Positions 8,509 through 16,640 of a DNA stretch of 64,000 bases are shown here, in pieces (the stretch's first letter is position 1; each line of letters opens with the position of its first letter). The DNA is from JAJPHF01 sp035293805 (GTDB taxonomy: Bacteria > Chloroflexota > UBA6077 > JAJPHF01). The stretch covers positions 66,655 through 130,654 of the forward strand of contig DATGMD010000055.1 in the NCBI GenBank assembly GCA_035293805.1, in the 5' to 3' direction. The translations under genes and the position numbers were made by a program. The notes beneath the pieces were generated by a model that was not told where the DNA came from, did no database searches, and worked only from the letters and a program-made list of their open reading frames with translations.

Positions 8509-8769
8509 CGTATGTCCCTCCCGGGGCTGGCTTGGGCGGCTGGCCGGAGCAACCCGCGCGACCGAGCGACCGCTCTGGTTGCATTGTCGGCCGGCCATCC
8601 GCGAGTGTCAATGCCGACGCGACATCCCAATTCGGATGGCCCGGTCCGGCCGCCACGTGCTGCTCACAGAACCTCCACAAGACATCCACGCTTCCAACGG
8701 CGAAAAATCTAGGGGGAACGGATACGCGGACCTAGGATTGAACTGCCCAGGCATTCTGGAGTCAACGGC

Positions 8770-9066
8770 ATGGCGAGGTGTGGCATGGAACGGCTAGGAA
8801 TCCGGGGCCTGCTAGTCGGCGGGGCGCTGCTCGGCGGCCTGCTCGTGAGCGGGGGGCAGGCGGCCCTGGCGCAATCGGACTGGTGCTTGAGCAGCCCCGG
8901 CTACATGAATGGCTGCGAGGAGAACTACTTCAACATGAGCCATGACCCAGCACCCGGCACGGTGATCGTGACGGATCAGTCGCAGCAGCCCTCGCGCCTG
9001 GCCAGCACGCCCGACGTGTCGCAGGCGGGTCCCCAGGAGGACGAGCAGCCCGGCGGCCAGGAGTAA
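8770..9066 (+). CDS. Small secreted protein
   Basis: A 98-residue protein with a clear signal peptide: basic start, hydrophobic core (GLLVGGALLGGLLVSGG) and an Ala-X-Ala-type cleavage near QAALAQ. The mature part is about 60 residues, polar, with two cysteines (CLSSPGYMNGC) that could form a disulfide, and a Gln/Pro/Glu-rich tail. ATG 8785 has an equally good Shine-Dalgarno (GAGGTG) and may be the real start. Function unknown. It precedes an exported protease-like gene with a 265-base gap containing two hairpins. Confidence 0.6.
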   Translation: MARCGMERLGIRGLLVGGALLGGLLVSGGQAALAQSDWCLSSPGYMNGCEENYFNMSHDPAPGTVIVTDQSQQPSRLASTPDVSQAGPQEDEQPGGQE

Positions 9067-9080
9067 GCGCGCCCCACCCA

Positions 9081-9203
9081 GCGACCGCGCTGATCGGCGT
9101 ATTGGGCACGCGGTCGCGCTCTATCCTCACGGCGCCGTCAGTCCGACAGCAGTCGTTGTCGGCGCGCGCGGCCTCGCAATTCGCCGCGCGCGCCGACAAC
9201 GAC
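9081..9203. terminator. Two stem-loops after the small secreted protein gene
   Basis: The first has 9-base arms GCGACCGCG (9081-9089) and CGCGGTCGC (9109-9117). The second is much stronger: 21-base perfect arms at 9152-9172 and 9183-9203 around a 10-base loop. There is no following T-tract. They are likely RNA structures that end or protect the upstream transcript; a REP-like element is an alternative. Confidence 0.5.
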
Positions 9204-9331
9204 GAGCCTCCCCTGACAGGTGGCCCCGAAATTCGCGTCGCCCGACGCGATCGGCTGGAATAATAGGCAATAGATGCGCGTAACGCCGGGCCGTGCAGCT
9301 TGGGACGGCCCCGCGATGTGGGAGAGTTGTC

Positions 9332-10774
9332 ATGCTCAGGACCATCCCGCGGTTACGGCCCCTCTCGTTGCTGCTAGCCCTGCTGCTCCTGACGAGTCTT
9401 CAAGGCACCATTCCCGGCAGCGCGCGTGCGCAGGGCGGCGCCGCGCCGTCCACGCCGCTGGCTGGCGCGGGCGATCCCAATTCGGCCAGCGCGGCCCTTC
9501 AGCCGATGCAGGAAGCCTATGGCCTACTACTCCAGCGTTACGCGGTGCCGCTCGACCCCGCGCAGCTCGTCGACGCCGCGCAGACGGCCATGGACGACGC
9601 GCTGAGTGACGCGGGCATTGCCGCTCCGCCTCCCGGCTTAGGAGTTCTCGGCGACGACCCCGCGCAAGAATGGATGGCGCTGCGGCAGCGGTTCCAGGCG
9701 TTGGTCGCTCAGTACGGCGATCGCGTCTCCCCGCAGACGCTCGCCTACGCCGCCATTGGCGGTATGGCGGACAGCGTGGACGACGCGCATACCCACTTCA
9801 TTACCCCGGACGCCTACCGTGACGAACAGCAGTGGGAGCAGGGCGAGGTCCGCTACGGGGGCATCGGCGCACGGCTGGAGAGCACCGAGCCGATGATCGT
9901 CGAGGTCTTCCCTAATAGCCCAGCGGAGCAGGCCGGCCTGGGACCCGGCGACCTCATCCAGAGCGTGGACGGGCAATCGACCAGCGGCTGGAAGGTCGAC
10001 GAGGTCGTCGATCACATTCGCGGCCCGGAGGGCACGCCGGTCGTAATCGGGGTGCAGCGGGTTGGAAGCACGCAGACCGAAGAGCTGTCGCTGGTGCGGG
10101 CCCAGGTGTCGGCTCCGTTCGTCGAGTCGCGCCGGTTGGCCGGGGACATTGGCTACGTGGCGCTCCGCGGCTTCCCGGAGCCGTCAGTCGTCGGCAAGGT
10201 CGAGGACGCTATCCTACAGCTTCAGCAGCAGGGCGTACACGGCATCATCCTGGACCTACGAGGCAACGGCGGCGGCCGGCTCGACGTGGGGACTCGGCTG
10301 CTGGGTGATTTCGTGCCCGCCGGGCCGATCTATCAGACGGTCGATCGCCAGGGGCACACCGAGACCGGCACGGTGACGGACGCGCATCAGCTGCTCACCG
10401 TACCGCTCGCCGTCCTCATCGACGACGGTACCGCGTCGATGGGCGAGATCTTCGCGGCAGCGATCCAGGAGCACCACGTGGGCACCCTGATTGGTACGAC
10501 TACGGCCGGAGCGGTCGCGGCGAGCGTGTTCGCGCCCCTGTCCGATGGCTCGGCGCTGCAGCTCAGTATCGAGCGGGTCTACTCTGGGGATGGGGCGCTC
10601 CTCGACAAGGTAGGCGTACACCCTGACCAAGACGTCCCCGCCGACCTGACCGCCCTGCGCGCGGGCCACGACGTGCAACTTGATCGGGCCGTCGCCTACC
10701 TGCAGAGTCAGGCGGCCGGCGCCGGCGCGCCGTCGTCGGGGCTAGTGCAGCCGTCCCTGGATCGCGCGGCTTAA
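9332..10774 (+). CDS. S41-family C-terminal processing protease-like protein
   Basis: Exported 480-residue protein: signal peptide (residues 1-32), helical region, PDZ domain (about 175-250, with GLGPGDLIQSVDGQS) and S41 catalytic core (about 260-440). The nucleophile region is DDGTASMGEIFAAAIQ with Ser369. In CtpA/Tsp enzymes the general-base lysine follows about 25 residues later in a GKGSVQ-like motif; here that place reads TTTAGAVAASVF, without Lys. The protein may use another residue, as tricorn-like S41 members do, or be inactive. ATG 9332 is preferred over 9293 because GGGAG and the signal peptide fit it. Confidence 0.82.
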   Translation: MLRTIPRLRPLSLLLALLLLTSLQGTIPGSARAQGGAAPSTPLAGAGDPNSASAALQPMQEAYGLLLQRYAVPLDPAQLVDAAQTAMDDALSDAGIAAPPPGLGVLGDDPAQEWMALRQRFQALVAQYGDRVSPQTLAYAAIGGMADSVDDAHTHFITPDAYRDEQQWEQGEVRYGGIGARLESTEPMIVEVFPNSPAEQAGLGPGDLIQSVDGQSTSGWKVDEVVDHIRGPEGTPVVIGVQRVGSTQTEELSLVRAQVSAPFVESRRLAGDIGYVALRGFPEPSVVGKVEDAILQLQQQGVHGIILDLRGNGGGRLDVGTRLLGDFVPAGPIYQTVDRQGHTETGTVTDAHQLLTVPLAVLIDDGTASMGEIFAAAIQEHHVGTLIGTTTAGAVAASVFAPLSDGSALQLSIERVYSGDGALLDKVGVHPDQDVPADLTALRAGHDVQLDRAVAYLQSQAAGAGAPSSGLVQPSLDRAA

Positions 10775-10811
10775 GCGCGCCTGATCGCTGCCCGATACCA
10801 GGCGGTCGCCA

Positions 10812-10979
10812 TCAGCAGCACCGCCGCGCTTGACGGGCGAGGGCCATCCGTCCGGCCGGCTCGGCAAGGTCCAGCGGTAGGATGAACGTCATGGCCAGGG
10901 TCGAGCCCGGGGCGAGGACGGCGATCTGGCGCAGCGTGGCCGCGCGTGAGGCACTTGCTGACGCCGTGACTAGCCGGCG
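10812..10979 (-). pseudogene. Remnant of an LCMT-like SAM methyltransferase
   Basis: One reverse frame reads RAATLRQIAVLAPGSTLAMT followed by a hydrophobic strand and a premature TGA at 10812-10814. The LRxIAxLAPGS motif resembles the mid-part of leucine-carboxyl-methyltransferase-like SAM enzymes. No start or remaining domains are found, so it is a decayed fragment, if the resemblance is real. Confidence 0.35.
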
Positions 10980-11112
10980 CCACGACTAGGTCCTCGCTGA
11001 AGCGGGCACGGGCCACGATGGATGCTCGGGAGCGCCTGTGGCTTCTGAGTCCATGTCCGAACGGTGGTGCCAGCCGCCATCTGGGGCAGCCAGCCACGCC
11101 CGTCTTATGCAC

Positions 11113-11152
11113 ACACAAAGACCGCCAGGAGGCCGTATGGCCTCCTGGCGGT
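11113..11152 (-). terminator. Intrinsic terminator of the tRNA-Pro gene
   Basis: Fourteen-base perfect arms (11121-11134 and 11139-11152) enclose a four-base loop. Read on the minus strand they are followed by TCTTTGTGTG, a T-rich tail. The position, 37 bases downstream of the tRNA 3' end, fits tRNA transcript termination. Confidence 0.75.
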
Positions 11153-11188
11153 TCTCAGCACCCCTTAGAGGGACTGGCTACTGCCTGG

Positions 11189-11262
<74 letters not shown>

Positions 11263-11689
11263 AAATCCCCAGATTGTACCCGTGCGCGCGCGCCGTTGTC
11301 AATATACATGCTATTTGAAGTATGCTGTAGTGGCACGGCTGCGCTTGACCGCGGGCGGCGTGGGGTGTTATTTCGTTCTCGGCTTCGATCAAGGCCAAAC
11401 GCTCGCGCTCGCCCAGGGCGACACCGCGTAGCAGGTCAACTTCATCCACGAGCTGGTCCACGACGCCCGCCACGCGGCCGGCTTTCCCTGCCACTAATAT
11501 TAGCCCGTCTGACAGCTGCCGCCTGCGCTCCGCGCCAGCGCCCGCAGGGGGAGACTTGGTGAACCCGGCCACAGTTCGCGCTCGGTTTCCCGGTCGACCA
11601 GTCCGAGGCGGACATCTCTGGCGGCCGCCGCGATGGTAACATGATCTTCGAGACGTGGCCGGGCCGCGCCCGCGGGGCAGACGACAATC
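11263..11689. other. Intergenic stretch, no supported gene
   Basis: This stretch separates the tRNA from sufU. The only long reverse-strand reading continues into the tRNA and has no start signal, so it is not called. An A+T-rich patch near 11297-11330 could hold the tRNA promoter, but I see no clear boxes. Confidence 0.4.
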
Positions 11690-12193
11690 ATGACCGACGG
11701 CGGGATCGACGACCTCTACCGCGCGATCATCCTCGACCACTACCAGCGTCCGCGCAATCACGGCCGGCTCGACGCGCCGAGTGTAGCCGCCCGGGGCTCG
11801 AACCCCCTGTGCGGCGACGAGGTCGAGGTGGCGCTGCGCATCACCGGCGAGCGCATTACCGACGTGGCGTTCCAGGGCCGCGGCTGCTCGATCAGTCAAG
11901 CCTCGGCCTCGTTGATGACGGAGAGCGTCAAGGGCAAGACGCTCACCGAGGCGATAGGGCTGCTCGGTCAGTTTAGGCTGCTAATTACCGAGCCAGATGG
12001 ACCCGAAGCGCCCCCGGATGGGCTAGGCGACCTTGGCGCGCTACACGGCGTGCGGCGGTACCCGGTCCGCGTCAGATGCGCGCTGCTCGCCTGGAACGTC
12101 CTGAAGGAGGGCCTCGACCGGTACACCGGCGGCGAGGAGCGCCGCGGCCCCGGCGATCGACGGCGCGCTCTCGGCCCTGGCGACGCGGTTTGA
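11690..12193 (+). CDS. sufU: SufU/IscU-type iron-sulfur scaffold (possible C-terminal frameshift)
   Basis: SufU works with the cysteine desulfurase SufS, either as zinc-dependent sulfur acceptor or as Fe-S scaffold. All three conserved cysteines are visible: NPLCGD (about residue 42), GRGCSISQASAS (about 67) and RCALLAW (about 130), plus the conserved Asp of CGDEVEV. The 18-20 residue insertion between the second and third Cys typical of SufU is present. The last 25 codons look like shadow sequence, while the +1 frame from about 12140 reads a coding-like tail (ending DEAEQDDL) to a TAG at 12216-12218 abutting the next ATG. A frameshift or sequence error near 12135-12142 is likely. Confidence 0.85.
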   Translation: MTDGGIDDLYRAIILDHYQRPRNHGRLDAPSVAARGSNPLCGDEVEVALRITGERITDVAFQGRGCSISQASASLMTESVKGKTLTEAIGLLGQFRLLITEPDGPEAPPDGLGDLGALHGVRRYPVRVRCALLAWNVLKEGLDRYTGGEERRGPGDRRRALGPGDAV

Positions 12194-12218
12194 CGAGGCG
12201 GAACAGGACGACTTGTAG

Positions 12219-12629
12219 ATGCTGGCGATCATTGTCACCCGCGGCACGTTCAACAACCTCATACAGGTGGCGACGCTGATCCGTACGGCGGCTGGCGATG
12301 GCACGCCAGTGCGTGTGCTGTTCCGCGATGCGGCGCTGCTTGCCATGCGGGCCGATCGCATCGGCGCGTTAAGGTTCTCGCCTGAGTTTGCGGGCCGCGA
12401 GGTCGAGACACTGGACTTGCTGCGCGCTGCCGACTTCGAAGACCTCCAGAGTTTTCTCCGCGACGCCAAGGAGCACGGCGACGACGTACGCTACTATGCC
12501 TGTACCTCGTCGCTGTACTACTGCAACACTCAGGTCGAGGACCTCATCCCGGAGATCGACGGGCCACGCCCCCTCGCCGCCTTCCTCACCGAGGACGTTC
12601 GCGCCGCCGCGACCGTCCTTACGTTCTAG
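12219..12629 (+). CDS. DsrE/DsrF-like sulfur-relay family protein
   Basis: This 136-residue single-domain protein resembles the DsrE/DsrEFH fold: hydrophobic strand MLAIIVTRG, a helix, then VRVLFRDAALLA. Two cysteines occur in YACTSSLYYCN, the region where DsrE-like proteins carry persulfide-bearing cysteines. Placed directly after sufU, it may handle sulfur transfer, though partner and substrate are unknown. The ATG at 12219 abuts an upstream TAG in the shifted sufU frame (TAGATG), suggesting translational coupling. Confidence 0.7.
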   Translation: MLAIIVTRGTFNNLIQVATLIRTAAGDGTPVRVLFRDAALLAMRADRIGALRFSPEFAGREVETLDLLRAADFEDLQSFLRDAKEHGDDVRYYACTSSLYYCNTQVEDLIPEIDGPRPLAAFLTEDVRAAATVLTF

Positions 12630-12730
12630 CGCCACCTTGCCGTCGAGCCGTCGGGCCATGTCTGGCGAATCGCCGGGAGAGGACAGCCTCGCTTTCGGTC
12701 CGGCAGCGTGACTGAATGCTAGACTGAGGC

Positions 12731-13510
12731 ATGCGGCCGGCGATCAATGTGGAAGGGCTCTCCAAGCGGTTCGGCCGCACTTGGGCTGTGCGCGACGTCT
12801 CCTTCGCGGTCCAGCCGGGCGAGATCGTCGGGCTGCTCGGCCCCAATGGCGCCGGCAAGACCACGACCATCCAGATGCTGCTCGGCATCATCACGCCCAC
12901 CGCGGGCCGCATCGAGATCCTGGGTCGCGACCTGCACCGCGACCGTACAGCGGTGCTGCAGCAGCTAAATTTCTCGTCGGCCTACGTCGCACTGCCGCCA
13001 CGCCTGACGGTGTGGCAGAACCTAGAGATCTACGCGCGGCTATACAGCGTGCCGGACCGCCGGGCGCGTATCGCCGAACTGCTCACCTACTTCGGAGTGG
13101 CCCACCTGCGCCAACGCCCCGTGGGCACGCTCAGCTCCGGCGAGACGGCTCGCGTGAACCTCTGCAAGGCGCTGCTCAACCGGCCGCGCGTGCTACTGCT
13201 GGACGAGCCGACGGCTAGCCTGGACCCCGACGCCGCGGACCGCGCCCGCACCAGCTTCAAGGAGATCCGCGCCGAGGGCGACATCACGCTGCTCTACACC
13301 TCGCACAACATGGCCGAGGTGGAGGACCTGTGCGACCGCGTCGTCTTCATCCACGAGGGGACCGTGCTGGCCGAGGGGACGCCGCTCGCGGTGACGCGCC
13401 AAATCCTTGGCGCCGGCGTCGAGGAGCCGTCGCTGGAAGAGGTGTTCATCAAGGTGGCGCGCGAGCGACGGCCGCGGACGCTCGCCGGCGAGCGCCCGGG
13501 GGACGACTGA
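12731..13510 (+). CDS. ABC transporter ATP-binding protein
   Basis: The 259-residue nucleotide-binding subunit drives an ABC-2 exporter. Visible motifs are Walker A GPNGAGKTTT (about residues 37-46), signature LSSGETARV, Walker B VLLLDEPTASLDPD and the switch His in LLYTSHNMAEVEDLCDR. The C-terminus is short, as in drug/polysaccharide exporters of the CcmA/NodI type. The partner permease starts 124 bases downstream on the same strand. Substrate cannot be inferred. Confidence 0.92.
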   Translation: MRPAINVEGLSKRFGRTWAVRDVSFAVQPGEIVGLLGPNGAGKTTTIQMLLGIITPTAGRIEILGRDLHRDRTAVLQQLNFSSAYVALPPRLTVWQNLEIYARLYSVPDRRARIAELLTYFGVAHLRQRPVGTLSSGETARVNLCKALLNRPRVLLLDEPTASLDPDAADRARTSFKEIRAEGDITLLYTSHNMAEVEDLCDRVVFIHEGTVLAEGTPLAVTRQILGAGVEEPSLEEVFIKVARERRPRTLAGERPGDD

Positions 13511-13634
13511 TGTGGCGGCCACGAATGCGCGATGCGGCAGCCACGAACCTCCAGGAGCGGGCGGCGGCCGCCACTGGCGTACGAACACCGGGCCGCGGTG
13601 CGGCGTGCCGGCATCCGGATGAGCGTAGGCGGCC

Positions 13635-14423
13635 ATGAATCCGGGCCGGGTGTACGCGATCGTCCTTCGGTATCTCTACGGCATCCCGCACGACGTGCCG
13701 CGCCTGTTCGACATCTTCTTCTGGCCGCTCGTGGACCTGTTCGTGTGGGGCTTCCTGACCGTGTACCTGGCGCAGGCGCGCGGTGGGGCCTACGTGGCGC
13801 TGTCGTGGCTCATTGGGGGCATCATCTTCTGGACGCTGCTGTACCGGGCATCGCAGGACGTGGCGGTGCAGCTTCTGGAAGACATCTGGGCGCGCAATTT
13901 CCTCAACCTGTTCGCCTCACCGCTGCGGCTGTCAGAGTTTATCGCAGCGCTGCTGATCGTCACCCTGCTGAAAGTGCTCGTTACCTTCGCGATCATCGCC
14001 GCGATCGCCTACGGGGCCTATGCCTTCGACATCTTCGCGCTGGGGCTGTACCTGCTGCCCTTCCTCGGCGTGCTGTTCGTGTTCGGCTGGGCGCTAGGGC
14101 TGGCCGTGGCGGCCCTCATCGTGCGCTACGGCTCGCGCGTGCAGATCTTTGCGTGGGGGGCGGCCTTCTTGATCCAGCCGATCTCGGCGGTGTTCTACCC
14201 GGTAGACATTCTCCCCGCGGCTCTCATCCCGCTAGCCCGCGCCAACCCGGCCACCTACGTCTTCGAGGGCATGCGCGCCGTCTTGCTGGAAGGCAGCTTT
14301 CCCGGCGATCAGTGGCTGCTGGCGCTGCTCTTGTCGGCCATCACGCTTGCGCTCAGCGTGTGGCTATTTGCGGTGCTGTTCGACCAGGCGCGCGCGCGGG
14401 GGATGCTCGCCCGGCTGGACTAG
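13635..14423 (+). CDS. ABC-2 type permease
   Basis: A 262-residue membrane protein with six hydrophobic segments (about residues 22-44, 52-75, 100-135, 140-165, 170-195 and 225-250), consistent with an ABC-2 transmembrane domain. The NPATYVFEGMRAVLLEG motif near residue 205 matches the conserved loop before the last helix of this family. It pairs with the preceding ATPase gene. Its TAG overlaps the stop of the convergent LLM gene in a shared CTAG, leaving no intergenic terminator. Confidence 0.88.
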   Translation: MNPGRVYAIVLRYLYGIPHDVPRLFDIFFWPLVDLFVWGFLTVYLAQARGGAYVALSWLIGGIIFWTLLYRASQDVAVQLLEDIWARNFLNLFASPLRLSEFIAALLIVTLLKVLVTFAIIAAIAYGAYAFDIFALGLYLLPFLGVLFVFGWALGLAVAALIVRYGSRVQIFAWGAAFLIQPISAVFYPVDILPAALIPLARANPATYVFEGMRAVLLEGSFPGDQWLLALLLSAITLALSVWLFAVLFDQARARGMLARLD

Positions 14424-15490
14424 CGGGCGGCGAGGGCGCCCGCGAAGCCGGGCGCGACCCGGTTGGTGAACAGGTCGAGCGAACGGAGGACCTGATCGCC
14501 GCTGAGGTTGCCCCACGCGAAGCAGCCGCCGAAGTAGTTGGCGCCGGTGGCGGCCAGGAAGGCGGCCAGTCGGTCCCGCACGGTGGCGGGGGAGCCGGCG
14601 AAGAGGACGCCGCGCTCCAGGCAGTCGTCGAAGTTGGCCAGGTTATCGGTGAAGCTCTTGATGCCGTGCAGCTCCCAGAGGAAAGTGAAGCTGTGGCGAA
14701 AGCGGGCCAGTGCCTCGCGGGCCACGCGGTGCGCCTCGGCGTCGGTCTCCGCCACATAGACCTTCCGCACCACGCCGTAGACCGGCCGGGCAACGTGGGC
14801 ATTGACGCGCGCGGCATTGGCCGCGGCACGGGGTAGGTGCTCGCGGTAGAGATCGAGGCGGCGGCGGACCTCGGCCGGGGTGGGGGTATTGAAGCTAAGC
14901 AGCGTCTGGTAGCCGTTCTCGGCCACCCAGGGGATCGTGTCGGGGTTGCTGGTGGGGTACCAGAGGGGCGGATACGGGCGCTGGTAGGGGCGCAGCTCCA
15001 GCCGCGCGTCGCGTAGCGTGTAGTACTCGCCGTCGGCGCTGACTTGACCCTCGGTGAGCGCCGTGAGGAAGATCTTCAGGCCCTCGGCGTACATGTCGCG
15101 GGTCTGCGCGACGTCGACGCCGAGCATCTCCAGCTCCCAGGGGCTAGAGCCGCGCCCGATGCCTAGCTCCAGGCGGCCGCGGCTGAGCTGGTCGAGCATG
15201 CAGACCTCTTCGGCCAGGCGCATGGGGTTGTAGAGCGGCAGGATGTAGACGAGCGGGCCGAAGCGCAGGCGGCTGGTGCGCTGCGCGACGGCGCCCAGGA
15301 AGACGCTCGGCGATGGGGCCATGCCGAGCGGGGTGCCGTGGTGCTCGGCGACGTGGTAGCACCAGTAGCCGGCGCGGTCGGCGTACTCGGCCATGCGCAG
15401 GCGCTGCTCATAGCTCGTGGCAAGGTCGTCGTCGCCGCGATCGACCCAGTCGAAGAGGCCGAACACCACGTTGTCGTTTGCGAGTGCCAT
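14420..15490 (-). CDS. LLM-class flavin-dependent oxidoreductase
   Basis: A 356-residue luciferase-like monooxygenase or reductase. Motifs include YWCYHVAEHHGTPLG near residue 42, RLRFGPLVYILPLYNPMRLAEEV, RGRLELGIGRGSSPWE and a C-terminal GTPEEV-like segment (AGSPATVRDRLAAF). It is only distantly similar to the LLM protein at 6084-7151. ATG 15490 is chosen since AAGGTGAG immediately precedes it; a GTG two codons upstream is possible. It is the last gene of a minus-strand run after purU (85-base gap). Cofactor FMN or F420, substrate unknown. Confidence 0.87.
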   Translation of the reverse strand: MALANDNVVFGLFDWVDRGDDDLATSYEQRLRMAEYADRAGYWCYHVAEHHGTPLGMAPSPSVFLGAVAQRTSRLRFGPLVYILPLYNPMRLAEEVCMLDQLSRGRLELGIGRGSSPWELEMLGVDVAQTRDMYAEGLKIFLTALTEGQVSADGEYYTLRDARLELRPYQRPYPPLWYPTSNPDTIPWVAENGYQTLLSFNTPTPAEVRRRLDLYREHLPRAAANAARVNAHVARPVYGVVRKVYVAETDAEAHRVAREALARFRHSFTFLWELHGIKSFTDNLANFDDCLERGVLFAGSPATVRDRLAAFLAATGANYFGGCFAWGNLSGDQVLRSLDLFTNRVAPGFAGALAAR

Positions 15491-15575
15491 GCTCACCTTC
15501 TCTTTGGCGCGGCGGCGGCCAGGAAACCCGTCCCTCCGTCACGGACGAATGGGTCAGACGGCGTGTGCACCGACC

Positions 15576-16433
15576 TTACTGGCTGAAGACGACGGTCTTG
15601 TTGTGGTAGACGAGCACGCGGTCCTCCAGGTGCAGGCGGACGGCGCGAGCGAGGGTCAGCTTCTCCACGTCGCGGCCCTTGCGGATCAGGTCGGCGACCT
15701 CGTCGGCGTGCGTCGTACGCACGACTTCCTGCTCGATAATGGGGCCTGCATCTAGCTCCTCGGTGGCGTAGTGGGCCGTGGCGCCGATCAGCTTCACGCC
15801 GCGCTGATGGGCCTGGTGGTACGGCCGCTCGCCGGGGAAGCTGGGCAAGAAGCCGTGGTGGATGTTGATGACCGGGCAGCCCACCTCGCGCAAGAAGTTG
15901 GCCGACAGGATCTGCATGTAGCGCGCGAGCACCACCAGGTCGACGCCGTAGGCGCGCAGCAACGCCAGCATCTGCGCCTCCTGGGCCGGGCGGGTGTCGC
16001 GGTTGACGGGCAGGTGGTGGAACGGCACGCCGAAGGTGGCGGCGACGAGCGCCGCGTCGGGGTGGTTCGAGATGACGCAGGTGAAGACCGTGTTCAGCTC
16101 GCCGGCGCGCTGCCGCAGGACGAGGTCGTACAGGCAGTGGTCCTGCTTGGAGACGAGGATGGCGGTGCGCTTGACCTGCTCGGCGTAGACAAGGCGCCAG
16201 GCCATGCCGAGCGCCTCGCACAGCTCGGCGATGCGGGCCTCGAGGCCGGGGCGGTCGACGGCGGCGGCGTCCAGCTCGAACTGGATGCGCTGGAAGAAGT
16301 GCTGCGCGGGCCGGTCGAGGTGGTGGTCGGCGTGGATGACGTTGGCGCCCAGCTCGTAGAGGAGCTGGGTCGTGCGCGCCACCAGGCCGCGCTGGTCGGG
16401 GCCCGCAAGCAGGAGCGTCGCCGCCGTGGTCAC
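15576..16433 (-). CDS. purU: Formyltetrahydrofolate deformylase
   Basis: PurU hydrolyses 10-formyl-THF to formate and THF, balancing one-carbon pools. The 285-residue protein has the N-terminal ACT domain (about 5-85: LLLAGPDQRGLVARTT) and a formyltransferase domain. The catalytic Asn/His region VINIHHGFLPSFPG and the downstream ATAHYATEELDAGPIIEQ motif carry the family's His and Asp. GTG 16433 follows AAGGGAG. It sits after a methionine-synthase-like gene, a sensible folate context, but 207 bases of repeats separate them. Confidence 0.95.
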   Translation of the reverse strand: MTTAATLLLAGPDQRGLVARTTQLLYELGANVIHADHHLDRPAQHFFQRIQFELDAAAVDRPGLEARIAELCEALGMAWRLVYAEQVKRTAILVSKQDHCLYDLVLRQRAGELNTVFTCVISNHPDAALVAATFGVPFHHLPVNRDTRPAQEAQMLALLRAYGVDLVVLARYMQILSANFLREVGCPVINIHHGFLPSFPGERPYHQAHQRGVKLIGATAHYATEELDAGPIIEQEVVRTTHADEVADLIRKGRDVEKLTLARAVRLHLEDRVLVYHNKTVVFSQ

Positions 16434-16488
16434 ACCCGGTCTCCCTTCGTCGGCTGGTGGGCGCCTGGATCGTCGCGGGTCGCGCGCC

Positions 16489-16586
16489 GGGCGGCGGGGG
16501 GCGAGCCCCCGCCCTACCCCCGGTTCGCCGAATTGGCTCGCGGTAGCGCTGCCGGCCGGGCGGCAAGGGACGCGCCCCTGCCCTAC
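16489..16586. repeat. Two copies of a dispersed GC-rich palindromic repeat
   Basis: Copies at 16489-16516 and 16558-16586 share the plan GGGCGGC, a run of G, a short centre, a run of C, then GCCCTAC. Related copies lie at 23756-23784 and 56521-56549. Each can fold into a short G/C hairpin. They sit between metE-like and purU genes. Confidence 0.75.
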
Positions 16587-16640
16587 GTTTCCATCGACCG
16601 CCTGCCCTGACCGGGGGGCGAGTCGCCACGCTGCTGCCCC

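Noticed and set aside
12219..12629. A second selenoprotein in the DsrE-like or sufU genes.
   Set aside because: Their functional cysteines are encoded by TGC/TGT and no in-frame TGA lies at a redox site.
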